Source of the DNA: Porphyromonadaceae bacterium UBA7332
GTDB lineage: Bacteria > Bacteroidota > Bacteroidia > Bacteroidales > UBA7332
Length of the DNA stretch: 64,000 nucleotides
Assembly (NCBI GenBank): GCA_002471225.1
Contig: DKPO01000012.1
Span: forward strand, 1 to 64,000
Reading direction: 5' to 3'
The notes under the pieces were generated by a model. The model saw nothing but the letters and a program-made list of their open reading frames with translations, was not told where the DNA came from and made no database searches. Below are positions 1 through 9,116 of the stretch, one piece after another (within the stretch, counting starts at the first letter, position 1; every line of letters starts with the position of its first letter). Both the position numbers and the translations under genes were made by a program.

Positions 1-52
1 AAACTTAAAGAGTAATCAAAAGTCTCACAGACTTGATCTCAAAATATCTTAA

Positions 53-90
53 GAAGGGAGAGCAGATATCTGCTCTCCCTTCTTTGTTTT
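53..90 (+). terminator. Intrinsic terminator of the gene left of the window
   Basis: A perfect 30-nt palindrome (arms GAAGGGAGAGCAGAT and its complement, 53-82) is followed by TTTGTTTTT. It ends a transcript that enters from the left edge, whose gene lies outside the window. Confidence 0.75.
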
Positions 91-304
91 TATACATGCT
101 CCTTAAAGAAAAATATATCCTGATATCCCGAAACAGTCTCTTATCCCTATCCAAATAAGATAATTACATCATGAGAATTAATCACTCTCAGAAATTTAAT
201 AATCACTAATCATAGATATTATCGAAAACCAGTTAACATCAAGATGTGTTTTATATCAGAATTTTAAGACATACCCTAAAGTTTAACTATCTAATTTAAA
301 TCGT

Positions 305-976
305 ATGAAAAAAGTAACTATTATGCTAACTGCATGCATGTGTGCAGGGATGTTTATCTTTAGCAGCTGCCATTCAAAAAAAGACTTAGTAGTCGTTACA
401 GAAGAAGCTCCTGTTGTAAGTGATCAAATGGGTGTAGTGCCTGTAACGGTTGAAGTTGCAAAAACTACAGGTAAACAAATGCAGGTTCAGGAAAAAGAAT
501 TGGTGAAAGCATTGGCGATCTTTAATGCCGAAGAAGTAGATGGAGATACGATCGTGACAGTAGATCTTGTACCGGATTTGAAAAACGATAAACTGCAAGC
601 TATCAAACTTGGATTAAACGACTCGGTATTATTCAAGATAAACTCTGCCGAACTAAGTCCGAAAGCTGATTCTGTTCTTTCAATAGTTGCTGCAAATATG
701 GTAAACTTCCCGGAAACAGATGCTACAATCATAGGATATACAAGCCATACAGGTCCACAAGCGTTTAATCAGGAACTATCTGTAAAACGTGCTCAATCTG
801 TTATGAAATATTTAGCAAATAACGGAGTAAAAGCATCCAGAATGGAAGCAATGGGTAAAGGATGGAATGATCCTGTAGCCAGCAATAAAACACTTGCAGG
901 CCGTGCATTGAACAGACGTGTCGAAATTTACATCACAGTCGGACAACAAATGATACAAAAAGCTGCTAAGAAATAA
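305..976 (+). CDS. OmpA-family peptidoglycan-binding lipoprotein
   Basis: A 223-residue protein with a lipoprotein signal (hydrophobic stretch then FSSC, lipidated Cys about residue 22), a low-complexity linker, and a C-terminal OmpA-like domain from about residue 105. The domain shows the family pattern of an F-x-INSAELSPKA entry, a YTSHTG loop, an N-x-x-LSVKRAQSV helix and a final NRRVEIYI strand. Such proteins sit in the outer membrane inner leaflet and bind diaminopimelate in peptidoglycan. The gene stands alone between two terminators, so it is probably monocistronic. The family assignment is secure; any specific role beyond envelope anchoring is not visible. Confidence 0.88.
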   Translation: MKKVTIMLTACMCAGMFIFSSCHSKKDLVVVTEEAPVVSDQMGVVPVTVEVAKTTGKQMQVQEKELVKALAIFNAEEVDGDTIVTVDLVPDLKNDKLQAIKLGLNDSVLFKINSAELSPKADSVLSIVAANMVNFPETDATIIGYTSHTGPQAFNQELSVKRAQSVMKYLANNGVKASRMEAMGKGWNDPVASNKTLAGRALNRRVEIYITVGQQMIQKAAKK

Positions 977-993
977 GTTACGAATCCATATAA

Positions 994-1031
994 CTGCTGT
1001 TTGATACAAGCTATCAAACAGCAGTTTTTTT
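994..1031 (+). terminator. Intrinsic terminator after the OmpA-type lipoprotein
   Basis: A perfect 13-bp stem (CTGCTGTTTGATA with its complement) has a 5-nt loop and is followed by seven T residues, 18 nt after the stop codon. Confidence 0.85.
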
Positions 1032-1154
1032 ATTACACAGGACATACTCTTCCAGATAAAAGTCTCCATTCATATTTACTACCCTCATTATCAAATATAT
1101 CAAATTGAATTAATCGCTTCACAACTCTGTAACAAAATCCTAACATTATAAAAT

Positions 1155-1162
1155 TACATTTG
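1155..1162 (+). promoter_or_regulatory. Bacteroidetes-type -7 box of the Oar-like receptor
   Basis: TACATTTG matches the Bacteroidetes TAnnTTTG box 46 nt before the start codon. I see no convincing -33 TTG at the usual spacing, so confidence is moderate. Confidence 0.5.
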
Positions 1163-1207
1163 CTCAGCATTTCAAAAACATTTATAATTTAATCAAACTT
1201 CGATTTT

Positions 1208-4200
1208 ATGACAAAACAAATGCGAGCAATAATAACGGTTCTGATCCTTTTGATCTCCGTTAGTTTACAAGCTCAGGTAACAACTGCATCTATGAGTGGT
1301 AATGTTACAGATCCGAATAATGAAGCAATTATCGGAGCCACAATTCAGGCAACTCACGAGCCTTCAGGAACACACTACGGAACTATCACAAACTTAGAAG
1401 GCCGTTTTTCAATTCAAGGTATGAGAACAGGCGGCCCCTACAAAGTAGAGATCTCTTATATCGGCTTTCAAACAGTCGTATATAAAGACATCTATCTTCA
1501 GTTAGGCGAAGTGTACCATCTGAATGTACAGATGAAAGAAGCTTCCGAAACTTTGAATGAAGTTATCATTACAGGTACTAAATCCAAATTCAGTAATGAA
1601 AAAACAGGAGCTACAACTAACATCTCTTCTAATCAGATTACTCAGATCCCGACAATCAACAGAAGTATATCGGACATAGCCAGACTTTCACCCTATGCTT
1701 CCGGTATGAGTTTTGCCGGAGGTGATGGCCGATCGACCAATTTCACGATCGATGGTGCAAACTTCAATAATAACTTCGGTTTGTCTTCTTCATTACCGGG
1801 AGGTGGAAATCCTATCTCTATGGATGCCATTGAAGAAGTCCAGGTTGTTATCGCTCCTTTCGATGTCAGACAGACAAACTTCATTGGAGGTGGAATTAAT
1901 GCAGTAACGAAATCCGGAACAAATACATTTCGCGGTACAGCTTACACGTATCAGTTTAACGAACAAATGCGCGGAAACAAGATTGACGGCAAAGGACTGG
2001 GCACACGGGCTGTTGATGCCAAACATATTTACGGAGCTACGCTCGGAGGGCCTATCGTAAAAAACAAATTATTCTTCTTTGCTAATGTCGAGTATCAGAA
2101 AGTTCCTTCGACACTGGTTAACTGGAGAGCATCCGAAGATGGTATTGGTAACGCCGATGACTATATATCGGCATGTAAAATCTCGGATATGCAAAAAGTC
2201 TCGGATTTCGTTCGTGAAAAATATGGTTACAACACCGGATCATTCACAAACTTTCCGGCAGATGAAACAAATTGGAAAATCTTAGGACGTATAGATTGGA
2301 ATATCAGCGATCAACATAAATTAGCCCTTCGCTACAACCATACTAAAAACTCGGCATGGAATCCTACAAATGGGAATTCCTCAGATACAGGATACCGATT
2401 AAACGGAATGAACCGCTTCTCTCAGTATTCTATGGCTTTTGCAAACTCTTGCTACTCCATGGATAATATGGTAAGTTCTGTATCTGCTGATTTAAACAGC
2501 CGCTTCAGCAACAAGGTATTCAATCAGTTTCTCGTTACTTACACCAATATTCAGGACAAGCGCGGGACAAACTCCTCTCCTTTCCCGTTTATTGATATTA
2601 TGGGTGGATTTGATGCCGACGGCAAACAGATTCTACAGCCTTACATGTCCCTGGGATATGAACTATTTACTTATAACAATGCGGTAAATAATAATATATT
2701 CAATATCGTCGATAATTTCACTTACTATCTTGGCGATCACAAACTGACTGCCGGATTAAGTTTCGAACATCAAATGGCAAATAATGCCTATATGCGTAAC
2801 GGTACGGGGTATTATCGCTACAGCAGTTTAGATGACTTTTTAAATGGAGCTGCTCCCGAAGCATTTGCGCTTACTTATGGATACAACGGTAATACAAAAC
2901 CTAACGCACAGGTTGCATATAACCAGATCGGAGCCTATTTACAAGACGAGTGGAGCGCCTCTAATAATCTAAAATTCACTTTCGGCATCCGTTTCGACAA
3001 TATGGCTTTCGATAAAAGCGACATCATGAGAAACAATGCTATATACGACTATGATTTCGGAGGTAAAAGAATTGATACGGGTGAATGGCCGGGAGCTAAA
3101 CTTCAGGTATCTCCACGTGTTGGTTTCTTGTGGGATGTATTCAAAGATCAGACATTAAAAGTGCGTGGAGGTAGTGGTCTGTTTGGTGGACGTTTACCTT
3201 TGGTATTCTTCACTAATATGCCGACAAACTCGGGTATGATACAGAATTCCGTTACCAATATTAATACGAAATATAAAAATGACGGTACGATCGACAGTCG
3301 TGACCCTCGCTTAGATCTTTTAGCAGGCGGACTTTTAACCGATGTGAATCAGATGATCGATGTATTAGGATTACCTACTACTATTTCTCCTGAAGAAGGA
3401 GTTGCTCCAAGCACGATTGCTGGTGTCGATCCGAATTTCAAAATGCCTCAGGTCTGGAAAAGCTCTATAGCTGTCGATTATATTTTACCGACATCATTCC
3501 CATTCTCGATTACAGGAGAGTTCATGTACACAAAGAACATTAATGCCGTAATGCTTGAGAATTATAATATCAAGCCCAATACAGGATGGGAACGATTTGA
3601 AGGCGCAGATGACCGCTTAATCTATCCGAAGGATTACACTTATTACAGCAAAGTTTCTAATGCGTGCGTTCTGACAAATACTTCAAAAGGATATGGATGG
3701 ACCGGTAATATCACGATAAATGCAGAGCCTGTGAGAAATTTATTGATGATGCTGGCTTATACTCATACCGAATCAAAAGAAGTATCGGGTATGCCCGGAT
3801 CAAACGCATCGTCTGCATGGAGTGGTCTATACACAATCAACGGACCTAACTTTGCAGATGTTCAAAGATCTCAGTACGTAGTTCCGGATCGTATTATCGC
3901 ATCGGCCAACTATCGCATCCCTTATGCAAATGATCATATGGCTACTAATTTCAGCCTTTTTTATACAGGGTACTCTCCTTCAGGAAATACGTACAGCTAC
4001 ATGAATGACATGAATGGAGACGGAATTCAGAATGATCTTATGTATATTCCAAAAGACGAAACTGAAATCAAATTCAAAAATACAGAAGATGCAGCTGATT
4101 TCTGGGCTTTTGTCAATCAGGACTCGTATTTAAAAAACAACAAAGGGAAATATGCAGAAGCATACGCTGCCCGTGCGCCATGGGTACATCGCTTTGATTT

Positions 4201-4498
4201 GAGAATTGCTCAGGACTTTAAAGTAAAAGCAGGCAAAACGACAAATGTTTTGCAAGTAAGTCTTGACTTTATGAATATCGGAAACTTATTGAACTCAAAA
4301 TGGGGAGTTACCAAAACGAACTCTATTTCAAATAACGGACGTATTCTTAAATACGAATCAATGGATGATACGAATCAGCCTGTGTTCTCATTGTATCGGG
4401 ACAAAGAAGGTAATGCTCCTTCTAAAACTTATACCTATAACAGAAACTACAATGAATGCTGGAAATTCCAGGTTGGCGTTCGTTACCTGTTTAACTAA
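1208..4498 (+). CDS. Oar-like TonB-dependent outer membrane receptor
   Basis: A 1096-residue protein. Residues 1-22 form a signal peptide ending LQAQ. Residues about 24-115 are a carboxypeptidase-regulatory-like fold (MSGNVTDPNNEAIIGATI, then an NLEGRFSIQGM turn), followed by a plug-like domain (NEVIITGTKSKF, DGRSTNFTIDGANFNN, ISMDAIEEVQVV) and a long beta-barrel ending in an aromatic strand (GVRYLFN). This arrangement and length fit the Oar branch of TonB-dependent receptors. No SusD-like partner is adjacent, so it is probably not a polysaccharide utilization receptor. The substrate cannot be read from the sequence. It is a single-gene unit with its own promoter box and terminator. Confidence 0.88.
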   Translation: MTKQMRAIITVLILLISVSLQAQVTTASMSGNVTDPNNEAIIGATIQATHEPSGTHYGTITNLEGRFSIQGMRTGGPYKVEISYIGFQTVVYKDIYLQLGEVYHLNVQMKEASETLNEVIITGTKSKFSNEKTGATTNISSNQITQIPTINRSISDIARLSPYASGMSFAGGDGRSTNFTIDGANFNNNFGLSSSLPGGGNPISMDAIEEVQVVIAPFDVRQTNFIGGGINAVTKSGTNTFRGTAYTYQFNEQMRGNKIDGKGLGTRAVDAKHIYGATLGGPIVKNKLFFFANVEYQKVPSTLVNWRASEDGIGNADDYISACKISDMQKVSDFVREKYGYNTGSFTNFPADETNWKILGRIDWNISDQHKLALRYNHTKNSAWNPTNGNSSDTGYRLNGMNRFSQYSMAFANSCYSMDNMVSSVSADLNSRFSNKVFNQFLVTYTNIQDKRGTNSSPFPFIDIMGGFDADGKQILQPYMSLGYELFTYNNAVNNNIFNIVDNFTYYLGDHKLTAGLSFEHQMANNAYMRNGTGYYRYSSLDDFLNGAAPEAFALTYGYNGNTKPNAQVAYNQIGAYLQDEWSASNNLKFTFGIRFDNMAFDKSDIMRNNAIYDYDFGGKRIDTGEWPGAKLQVSPRVGFLWDVFKDQTLKVRGGSGLFGGRLPLVFFTNMPTNSGMIQNSVTNINTKYKNDGTIDSRDPRLDLLAGGLLTDVNQMIDVLGLPTTISPEEGVAPSTIAGVDPNFKMPQVWKSSIAVDYILPTSFPFSITGEFMYTKNINAVMLENYNIKPNTGWERFEGADDRLIYPKDYTYYSKVSNACVLTNTSKGYGWTGNITINAEPVRNLLMMLAYTHTESKEVSGMPGSNASSAWSGLYTINGPNFADVQRSQYVVPDRIIASANYRIPYANDHMATNFSLFYTGYSPSGNTYSYMNDMNGDGIQNDLMYIPKDETEIKFKNTEDAADFWAFVNQDSYLKNNKGKYAEAYAARAPWVHRFDLRIAQDFKVKAGKTTNVLQVSLDFMNIGNLLNSKWGVTKTNSISNNGRILKYESMDDTNQPVFSLYRDKEGNAPSKTYTYNRNYNECWKFQVGVRYLFN

Positions 4499-4535
4499 GA
4501 ATTCTTAGATCTCGAAATATCTGTTCTAAATGAAA

Positions 4536-4576
4536 AAAGAGCTGAGTCCGGTAATGAGGATTCAGCTCTTTGTCTT
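4536..4576 (+). terminator. Terminator after the Oar-like receptor
   Basis: Inverted arms AAAGAGCTGAGTCC and GGATTCAGCTCTTT (one mismatch) enclose an 8-nt loop, followed by a T-rich tract, 38 nt after the stop codon. Confidence 0.7.
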
Positions 4577-4732
4577 ATTTAATATCTCTTCCTTCATCCG
4601 AAAAGAGATCAATATCCGATGTTCATACTGTTAATCCAACTACTGACTATATATAAATCATACAACACTGTATATAAACACCATACAAGTAGATTTAATT
4701 CTCCAAACGGCATCCTTTAACAACAAAATGCA

Positions 4733-4805
4733 GGTCGCGTAAAAGTGCGAAGTAGGTCGCACAAAATTGCGACCTACTTCGCACTTTTGTGCGGTGTACA
4801 CCGCC
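4733..4805. repeat. Tandem array of 22-bp dyad units (array 1)
   Basis: Three consecutive 22-bp units start at 4733, 4755 and 4777, each with a TCGC(n)AAAA(n)TGCGA-type inverted repeat. Units 1-3 together also form a 21-bp perfect inverted repeat (4741-4761 with 4768-4788, loop CAAAAT). It lies in the 430-bp gap between the Oar-like receptor and the next gene, where I see no supported gene. A 62-codon minus-strand frame crossing it is a by-product of the repeat. Confidence 0.7.
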
Positions 4806-4998
4806 TTAATTCTATATAGGGCGAAAATTATTAATCTGCCTGTCAAAATATATAATCTGACTTTACTTTAAATTATATACAGTACAAAAAAGAAGGTTAC
4901 CCTTCTGATTTATTCAGAGAGTAACCTTCCTTCATCTAGTACATTTTTTATAACCAATTATATTGAAGCATTAAGAACAAATTCAGAACCGTAGTTTC

Positions 4999-5313
4999 TT
5001 ATTCTGTTACTTCTTTTCCGTCTTTATCCAGCACGACTACCTTTTCAGTTTCAGTTCCTTTCTCCTGAAGTGTAACGCGTGTCAGTTCTTTTGTTTTTTC
5101 AAACTCAAGCTTCTTAACGTCGTAAGTATCGCCGGCCAAAGTAACAATCGCTTTTTGTACAGTTTCACTCAGATCTTTAAATTCAATCGCTTCGAATTCT
5201 TCATTTCCAACTACTACTTCACTATTTACAGTTGATAATACTACTAAATCATTTGCTACTGCAGCTGTAAAACCTCCCGCTAAAACAGCTAAACATAAAA
5301 TCATCTTTTTCAT
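4999..5313 (-). CDS. Small exported PepSY-like protein
   Basis: A 104-residue protein with a clear signal peptide (MKKMILCLAVLAGGFTAAVA, cleavage about residue 20). The mature part has the look of the PepSY-like periplasmic proteins common in Bacteroidetes: a short helix LSETVQKAIVTLAG followed by paired strands ending KVVVLDKDGKEV. The function of such proteins is not established; some resemble protease-inhibitory propeptides. A larger PepSY-like lipoprotein occurs at 21.3 kb. It has its own upstream gap of about 220 bp containing a small hairpin close to the start, and there is no operon partner. Confidence 0.65.
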   Translation of the reverse strand: MKKMILCLAVLAGGFTAAVANDLVVLSTVNSEVVVGNEEFEAIEFKDLSETVQKAIVTLAGDTYDVKKLEFEKTKELTRVTLQEKGTETEKVVVLDKDGKEVTE

Positions 5314-5531
5314 AATCAGTAAAAATTAAGTGGTTATTGATTCACTTAACTATTATCCAAACTGTGTGCCAAAATATCAGATCGCAGTATATCAGCAACT
5401 TACAAGAATAATCATTTTTAAATATGTTGTTTCTTGTTGAATATTTCCACATTCCTATGTAGAAATATTCTGCATACCATCCCATTTATGCTTAACTATA
5501 AAATTCTATAAATCAACACAATCTCTTAATT

Positions 5532-6080
5532 TCAGAAACTATTCCCGTTACTTTGGTTAATCCTTATTTTCTTTTGTTCCATATCATTCCTAAGTACTTT
5601 TCCGAAATCATATATTGCAATGGAGTCGGTAAAGTATTGCCACAACTCGGTATTCTTTACATTCGGTATTAATGTCTGAACCTTTGCTGGTGCAAACTCT
5701 TCTGACACATGTGCCGAAACCGCAGCACTATAGCTCAACTCATAAGGATAGCGACTGCGAACTAAGAAGATCGAGCGATAGTTTTTCTCAACTTCACTTC
5801 TTGTTTTACCGTGTGTAGCAACCGTAAATACAAACTGAATCGTATTTTTAGGCTGATCGATAAAGAAATGGTTGATATTGTCATACGTATCAACTATTTC
5901 GGAGAAATCTTCATAATATATAACCTGATAATCACTAGTTCCCGCTTGTGACAGCGTATCTAACTGAATGACGACACGGCAACCTATAGGAAAAACAAAA
6001 CCTTGTTCCTGTGCATTTATGTGTTGAATAAAGAATATACATTGTAAAAATAACAATACATGCAAGCCTCTCTTGTTCAT
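5532..6080 (-). CDS. Exported hypothetical protein
   Basis: About 182 residues if translation starts at the methionine before NKRGLHVLLFLQCIFFIQHINAQ, a standard signal peptide. An upstream in-frame start at 6122 would add 14 residues and spoil the signal. The mature part is beta-rich (FVFPIGCRVVIQLDTL, NTIQFVFTVATHGKT) with no motif I recognise. It lies just downstream of the kdsB operon with a 115-bp gap, so it could be read through from it or expressed alone. Confidence 0.55.
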   Translation of the reverse strand: MNKRGLHVLLFLQCIFFIQHINAQEQGFVFPIGCRVVIQLDTLSQAGTSDYQVIYYEDFSEIVDTYDNINHFFIDQPKNTIQFVFTVATHGKTRSEVEKNYRSIFLVRSRYPYELSYSAAVSAHVSEEFAPAKVQTLIPNVKNTELWQYFTDSIAIYDFGKVLRNDMEQKKIRINQSNGNSF

Positions 6081-6194
6081 ATAAAAAAGTGTTTTATCGT
6101 TGTGTATCAATATGTACAACAATAAAACACTTCAATAGATAGATCTGAAATATAGATTTATCACTATTTAATTTTTATTTTTTCAGAATATTCT

Positions 6195-6956
6195 TTACGC
6201 TGATCTTTCTTTAAGAAACAACTCTGCTTTTTCCAAATCCTCAGGGGTATCAATACCGATTGTTTCTTCATGAGTTATACCCACTTTTATTTTATATCCG
6301 TTTTCAATCCATCTCAGCTGCTCCAGCGATTCAGCTATTTCCAAAGAAGACTGAGGCAATTGAGTAATTTCAGCCAAAACATCTGCACGATAGGCATACA
6401 AACCTATATGCTTATAGAATGTTTGTTCATTAGTCCATTCTTCCCATTTATGATTGCGCACGTAAGGAATAATGGCACGACTGAAATAGATGGCTTCCAT
6501 GTTTTTATTTAATACGACTTTAGGTGTATTCGGATTGAATACGGTCTGAAAGTCACAACCTTTCTCAAATGGTTTAACCAATGTAGCAAGTTGTGTAGAA
6601 TTATCCACGAAGCATTGTTTCAGCAATTCGATCTGAGAGGCCTGAATAAACGGCTCATCACCCTGTATATTTACTACGACATCAAAATCTCCGTCTACCT
6701 TAGTATAAGCTTCATAACATCTGTCAGTTCCACTTTTATGATTTTCCGATGTCATCACCACTTTTCCTCCGAACGCAATCACGGCATCATAGATTCGCTG
6801 ATCATCTGTCGCCACAACTACTTCATCCAATATATTCTGCACTTGCTCATATACGCGATGAATCATGCTTTTTCCTCCGATCTCTACTAACGGTTTCCCC
6901 GGAAATCGAGTTGAGGCATATCTTGCCGGAATGATACCTAAAAACTTCATATTCAA
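6195..6956 (-). CDS. kdsB: 3-deoxy-manno-octulosonate cytidylyltransferase (CMP-Kdo synthetase)
   Basis: A 253-residue protein activating Kdo with CTP for lipid A core synthesis in the cytoplasm. It has the family N-terminus IIPARYASTRFPGKPL, the VVATDD and SGTDRCYEA segments, NIQGDEPF, and the C-terminal GIDTPEDLEKAE. Length is normal for KdsB. It is the last gene of the apbE-MBL-nfeD-kdsB operon; its start overlaps the nfeD stop by 4 bases (ATGA type), which argues for translational coupling. Its pathway partner, the Kdo transferase waaA, is at 53.2 kb. Confidence 0.95.
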   Translation of the reverse strand: MNMKFLGIIPARYASTRFPGKPLVEIGGKSMIHRVYEQVQNILDEVVVATDDQRIYDAVIAFGGKVVMTSENHKSGTDRCYEAYTKVDGDFDVVVNIQGDEPFIQASQIELLKQCFVDNSTQLATLVKPFEKGCDFQTVFNPNTPKVVLNKNMEAIYFSRAIIPYVRNHKWEEWTNEQTFYKHIGLYAYRADVLAEITQLPQSSLEIAESLEQLRWIENGYKIKVGITHEETIGIDTPEDLEKAELFLKERSA

Positions 6957-8344
6957 TCTTGATTATTTATTTCTTCAACATATAATTGAGCACTCTCTTG
7001 TCTGCGTACGACCACTGATTTTCCTCTTTCGATAAATCCGTAAATCGCTATCGAGTCATAAAGATTGCCATTGATTTCAATTTTTCCGGAAGGTCTTAAA
7101 TCCGTATAGGCTTTTCCTATCTCACCGACATGCTCTTTTAACGACATATCGGTAGATACGTATCCTTTATCAGTTTCCTGGGTAGCATTTAAAGCCAGTT
7201 TTCGGAAAAGCCCCTTATGTCCTATCCGGTTAGCTATATAAAACAATAGTCCTCCTGACGCTATGAATCCTATCAAAACAGTCATCAAAGCCTTTGCCCA
7301 TTCTCTTTCATTGACATTATCAAATGTAAACAATACATTGTCAACCAACGAAAGTATTAAACTGCCTACCATAAGGATGATACCTAATATTCCAAAAATT
7401 CCGAAGCCGGGAATTGCGAATATTTCGACTATCAGTAAGATAACTCCTATAAAGAAAACAATAATCTCCCAATTAGCAGCTAAACCATCTATATATAAAG
7501 GTGCAAAATAAAGAACTCCGGCAACTGCCGCAACAATGGACGGGAATCCCATTCCCGGAGATTGCAGTTCAAAATAGATACCTCCTATTATCAACGTAAT
7601 AAGCACTGCCTGAAAAGCCGGATTCATAAGAAATCCTTTCACCTCATCAAACCAGGTTGGCTTATAACGTTTAATCTCATAATCCTTTTCCTTCAGCTGC
7701 TCGTCTATTATCTGTCTGATATTTTCAGCTTTACCCTCACAATATCCATTCGTTATGGCTTCTTCCGTTGTAAATGTCAACACTTTCGTTGAATCTATCA
7801 ATCCCGGAATCACGATACGACTATCTACCATAGCCTCGGCAATCCTGGGATTACGTCTCCAGCGCAACTCTTTTTTCCCGTTTACATAAACGGTATCTGC
7901 CCCATGAGACTCTGCCGTCGAACGGATAGTCGATCGCATATATGACTGATATTTATCAGGCATTTGCTTACCTGTCTGATCGACTACAGTTGCTGCACCG
8001 ATATTTGAACCGCTTCTCATATAAATACTATCACAGGCTATTGCGATCAACGCACCTGCCGAAGCCGCATTATTATCGACAAAACAATATACAGGTAACG
8101 AATCATTCAGTATCGCTGTACGGATTGAATCGGCAAATTGAACGGATCCACCATAAGTATTCATATGTATGATCACGGCATCAGCCTTTTGATTATGTGC
8201 TTCAAGCAAGCCATTCTTCACATACAACCAGGTTGTACTGCCAATTTCTTTTTTCAGATCGACGATATAAAATAATTTGTTTGCCGATAATACCGTACAA
8301 ACAAAAAGCAGAAATAAGGTAATTAATGTTTTGATGCTTTTCAT
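6953..8344 (-). CDS. NfeD-like membrane-bound ClpP-class serine protease
   Basis: A 463-residue protein with a signal peptide (about 1-20), an N-terminal ClpP-like domain, hydrophobic segments and a C-terminal OB-fold NfeD domain. In the protease part I see IHMNTYGGSVQFADSI and NNAASAGALIAIACDSIYM, where the SAGA serine fits the catalytic nucleophile, and SGSNIGAAT, which supplies the lysine-dyad region of the family. Four or so membrane segments follow (about residues 240-385), then a beta-rich tail ending near GFIERGKSVVVRR. Members act on membrane proteins such as stomatin relatives; no stomatin gene is adjacent here. It is third in the apbE operon, 13 bp after the hydrolase gene. Confidence 0.85.
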   Translation of the reverse strand: MKSIKTLITLFLLFVCTVLSANKLFYIVDLKKEIGSTTWLYVKNGLLEAHNQKADAVIIHMNTYGGSVQFADSIRTAILNDSLPVYCFVDNNAASAGALIAIACDSIYMRSGSNIGAATVVDQTGKQMPDKYQSYMRSTIRSTAESHGADTVYVNGKKELRWRRNPRIAEAMVDSRIVIPGLIDSTKVLTFTTEEAITNGYCEGKAENIRQIIDEQLKEKDYEIKRYKPTWFDEVKGFLMNPAFQAVLITLIIGGIYFELQSPGMGFPSIVAAVAGVLYFAPLYIDGLAANWEIIVFFIGVILLIVEIFAIPGFGIFGILGIILMVGSLILSLVDNVLFTFDNVNEREWAKALMTVLIGFIASGGLLFYIANRIGHKGLFRKLALNATQETDKGYVSTDMSLKEHVGEIGKAYTDLRPSGKIEINGNLYDSIAIYGFIERGKSVVVRRQESAQLYVEEINNQD

Positions 8345-8357
8345 TCCAATTATAATA

Positions 8358-9116
8358 TTAATCTATTTGTACTTTTAATCCGTCGTATGCGATGGTTACA
8401 TTTTCCGGCAACTGATCTTGTATTTCATCATGCAGACCAAATTGATGATTCATATGAATCAACCAGCTTTGTTGCGCGCCAATTCGCCCTATCAAAGACA
8501 GTGCCTGCGGCATGCTTATATGAGCAATATGTGAAGTTTGCCGTAACGATTCTATAATCAGGTATTCTACACCTTCCAATTTCTGTAACTCCTCTTCTGA
8601 TATTTCTGTAAAGTCTGTCAGATAAGCTAACTTATCTATCCGGAATCCGTATATCGGTAAACGATGATGCATCAGCCGGATTGGTTGGATACATAGATCC
8701 AGCAATTCAAACGGAGATGAATCAAACTCATGCAAATGCATCTCAGCAGCATATCCGGTTCCCGTCATCTGAAAGCAGTACGCTAATCTGTTTTTTAACT
8801 GATTGGCTACGTATGTATCACACCAAACCGGCAGAGCTTTATGTCTGGTCAAGGGACGCATCTCTTCAATACCTGCAATATGATCAAAGTGAGCATGAGT
8901 CAACAATAAGGCATCTACACTCGAAAAGCCTTCTCTTATAGCCTGATGCCTGAAGTCAGGACCACAATCAATAAGAAGTTTCCGATCATTCGTTTCAATA
9001 AGCAAAGAACTGCGGGTGCGTTTATCTTTCGGATTTTCAGAAAGACACACATTACATGTACATCCCAGCTCGGGAACCCCGGCCGAAGTTCCCGTTCCCA
9101 AAAAAGTCAACTGCAT
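8358..9116 (-). CDS. Metallo-beta-lactamase-fold hydrolase, PhnP-like
   Basis: A 252-residue cytoplasmic protein with the MBL zinc motif LTHAHFDHIAG, preceded by LGTGTSAGVPELGCTCNVC (a PhnP/ElaC-type N-terminus with clustered Cys), DCGPDFRHQAI, a YLTDFTEISEEE segment carrying the bridging Asp, and a late MNHQFG that supplies a metal His. The relatives are cyclic-phosphate phosphodiesterases and related nucleic acid or nucleotide hydrolases; the exact substrate is not predictable. Its start codon overlaps the apbE stop by one base (TAATG), so the two are translationally linked. Confidence 0.85.
   Translation of the reverse strand: MQLTFLGTGTSAGVPELGCTCNVCLSENPKDKRTRSSLLIETNDRKLLIDCGPDFRHQAIREGFSSVDALLLTHAHFDHIAGIEEMRPLTRHKALPVWCDTYVANQLKNRLAYCFQMTGTGYAAEMHLHEFDSSPFELLDLCIQPIRLMHHRLPIYGFRIDKLAYLTDFTEISEEELQKLEGVEYLIIESLRQTSHIAHISMPQALSLIGRIGAQQSWLIHMNHQFGLHDEIQDQLPENVTIAYDGLKVQID

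Noticed and set aside
1713..2285. Several short frames inside the Oar-like receptor
   Set aside because: All lie in other frames of a long, clearly coding gene and show no features of their own.
4658..4846. 62-codon minus-strand frame
   Set aside because: It runs through the 22-bp array and the long inverted repeat; composition reflects the repeat and there is no start region.
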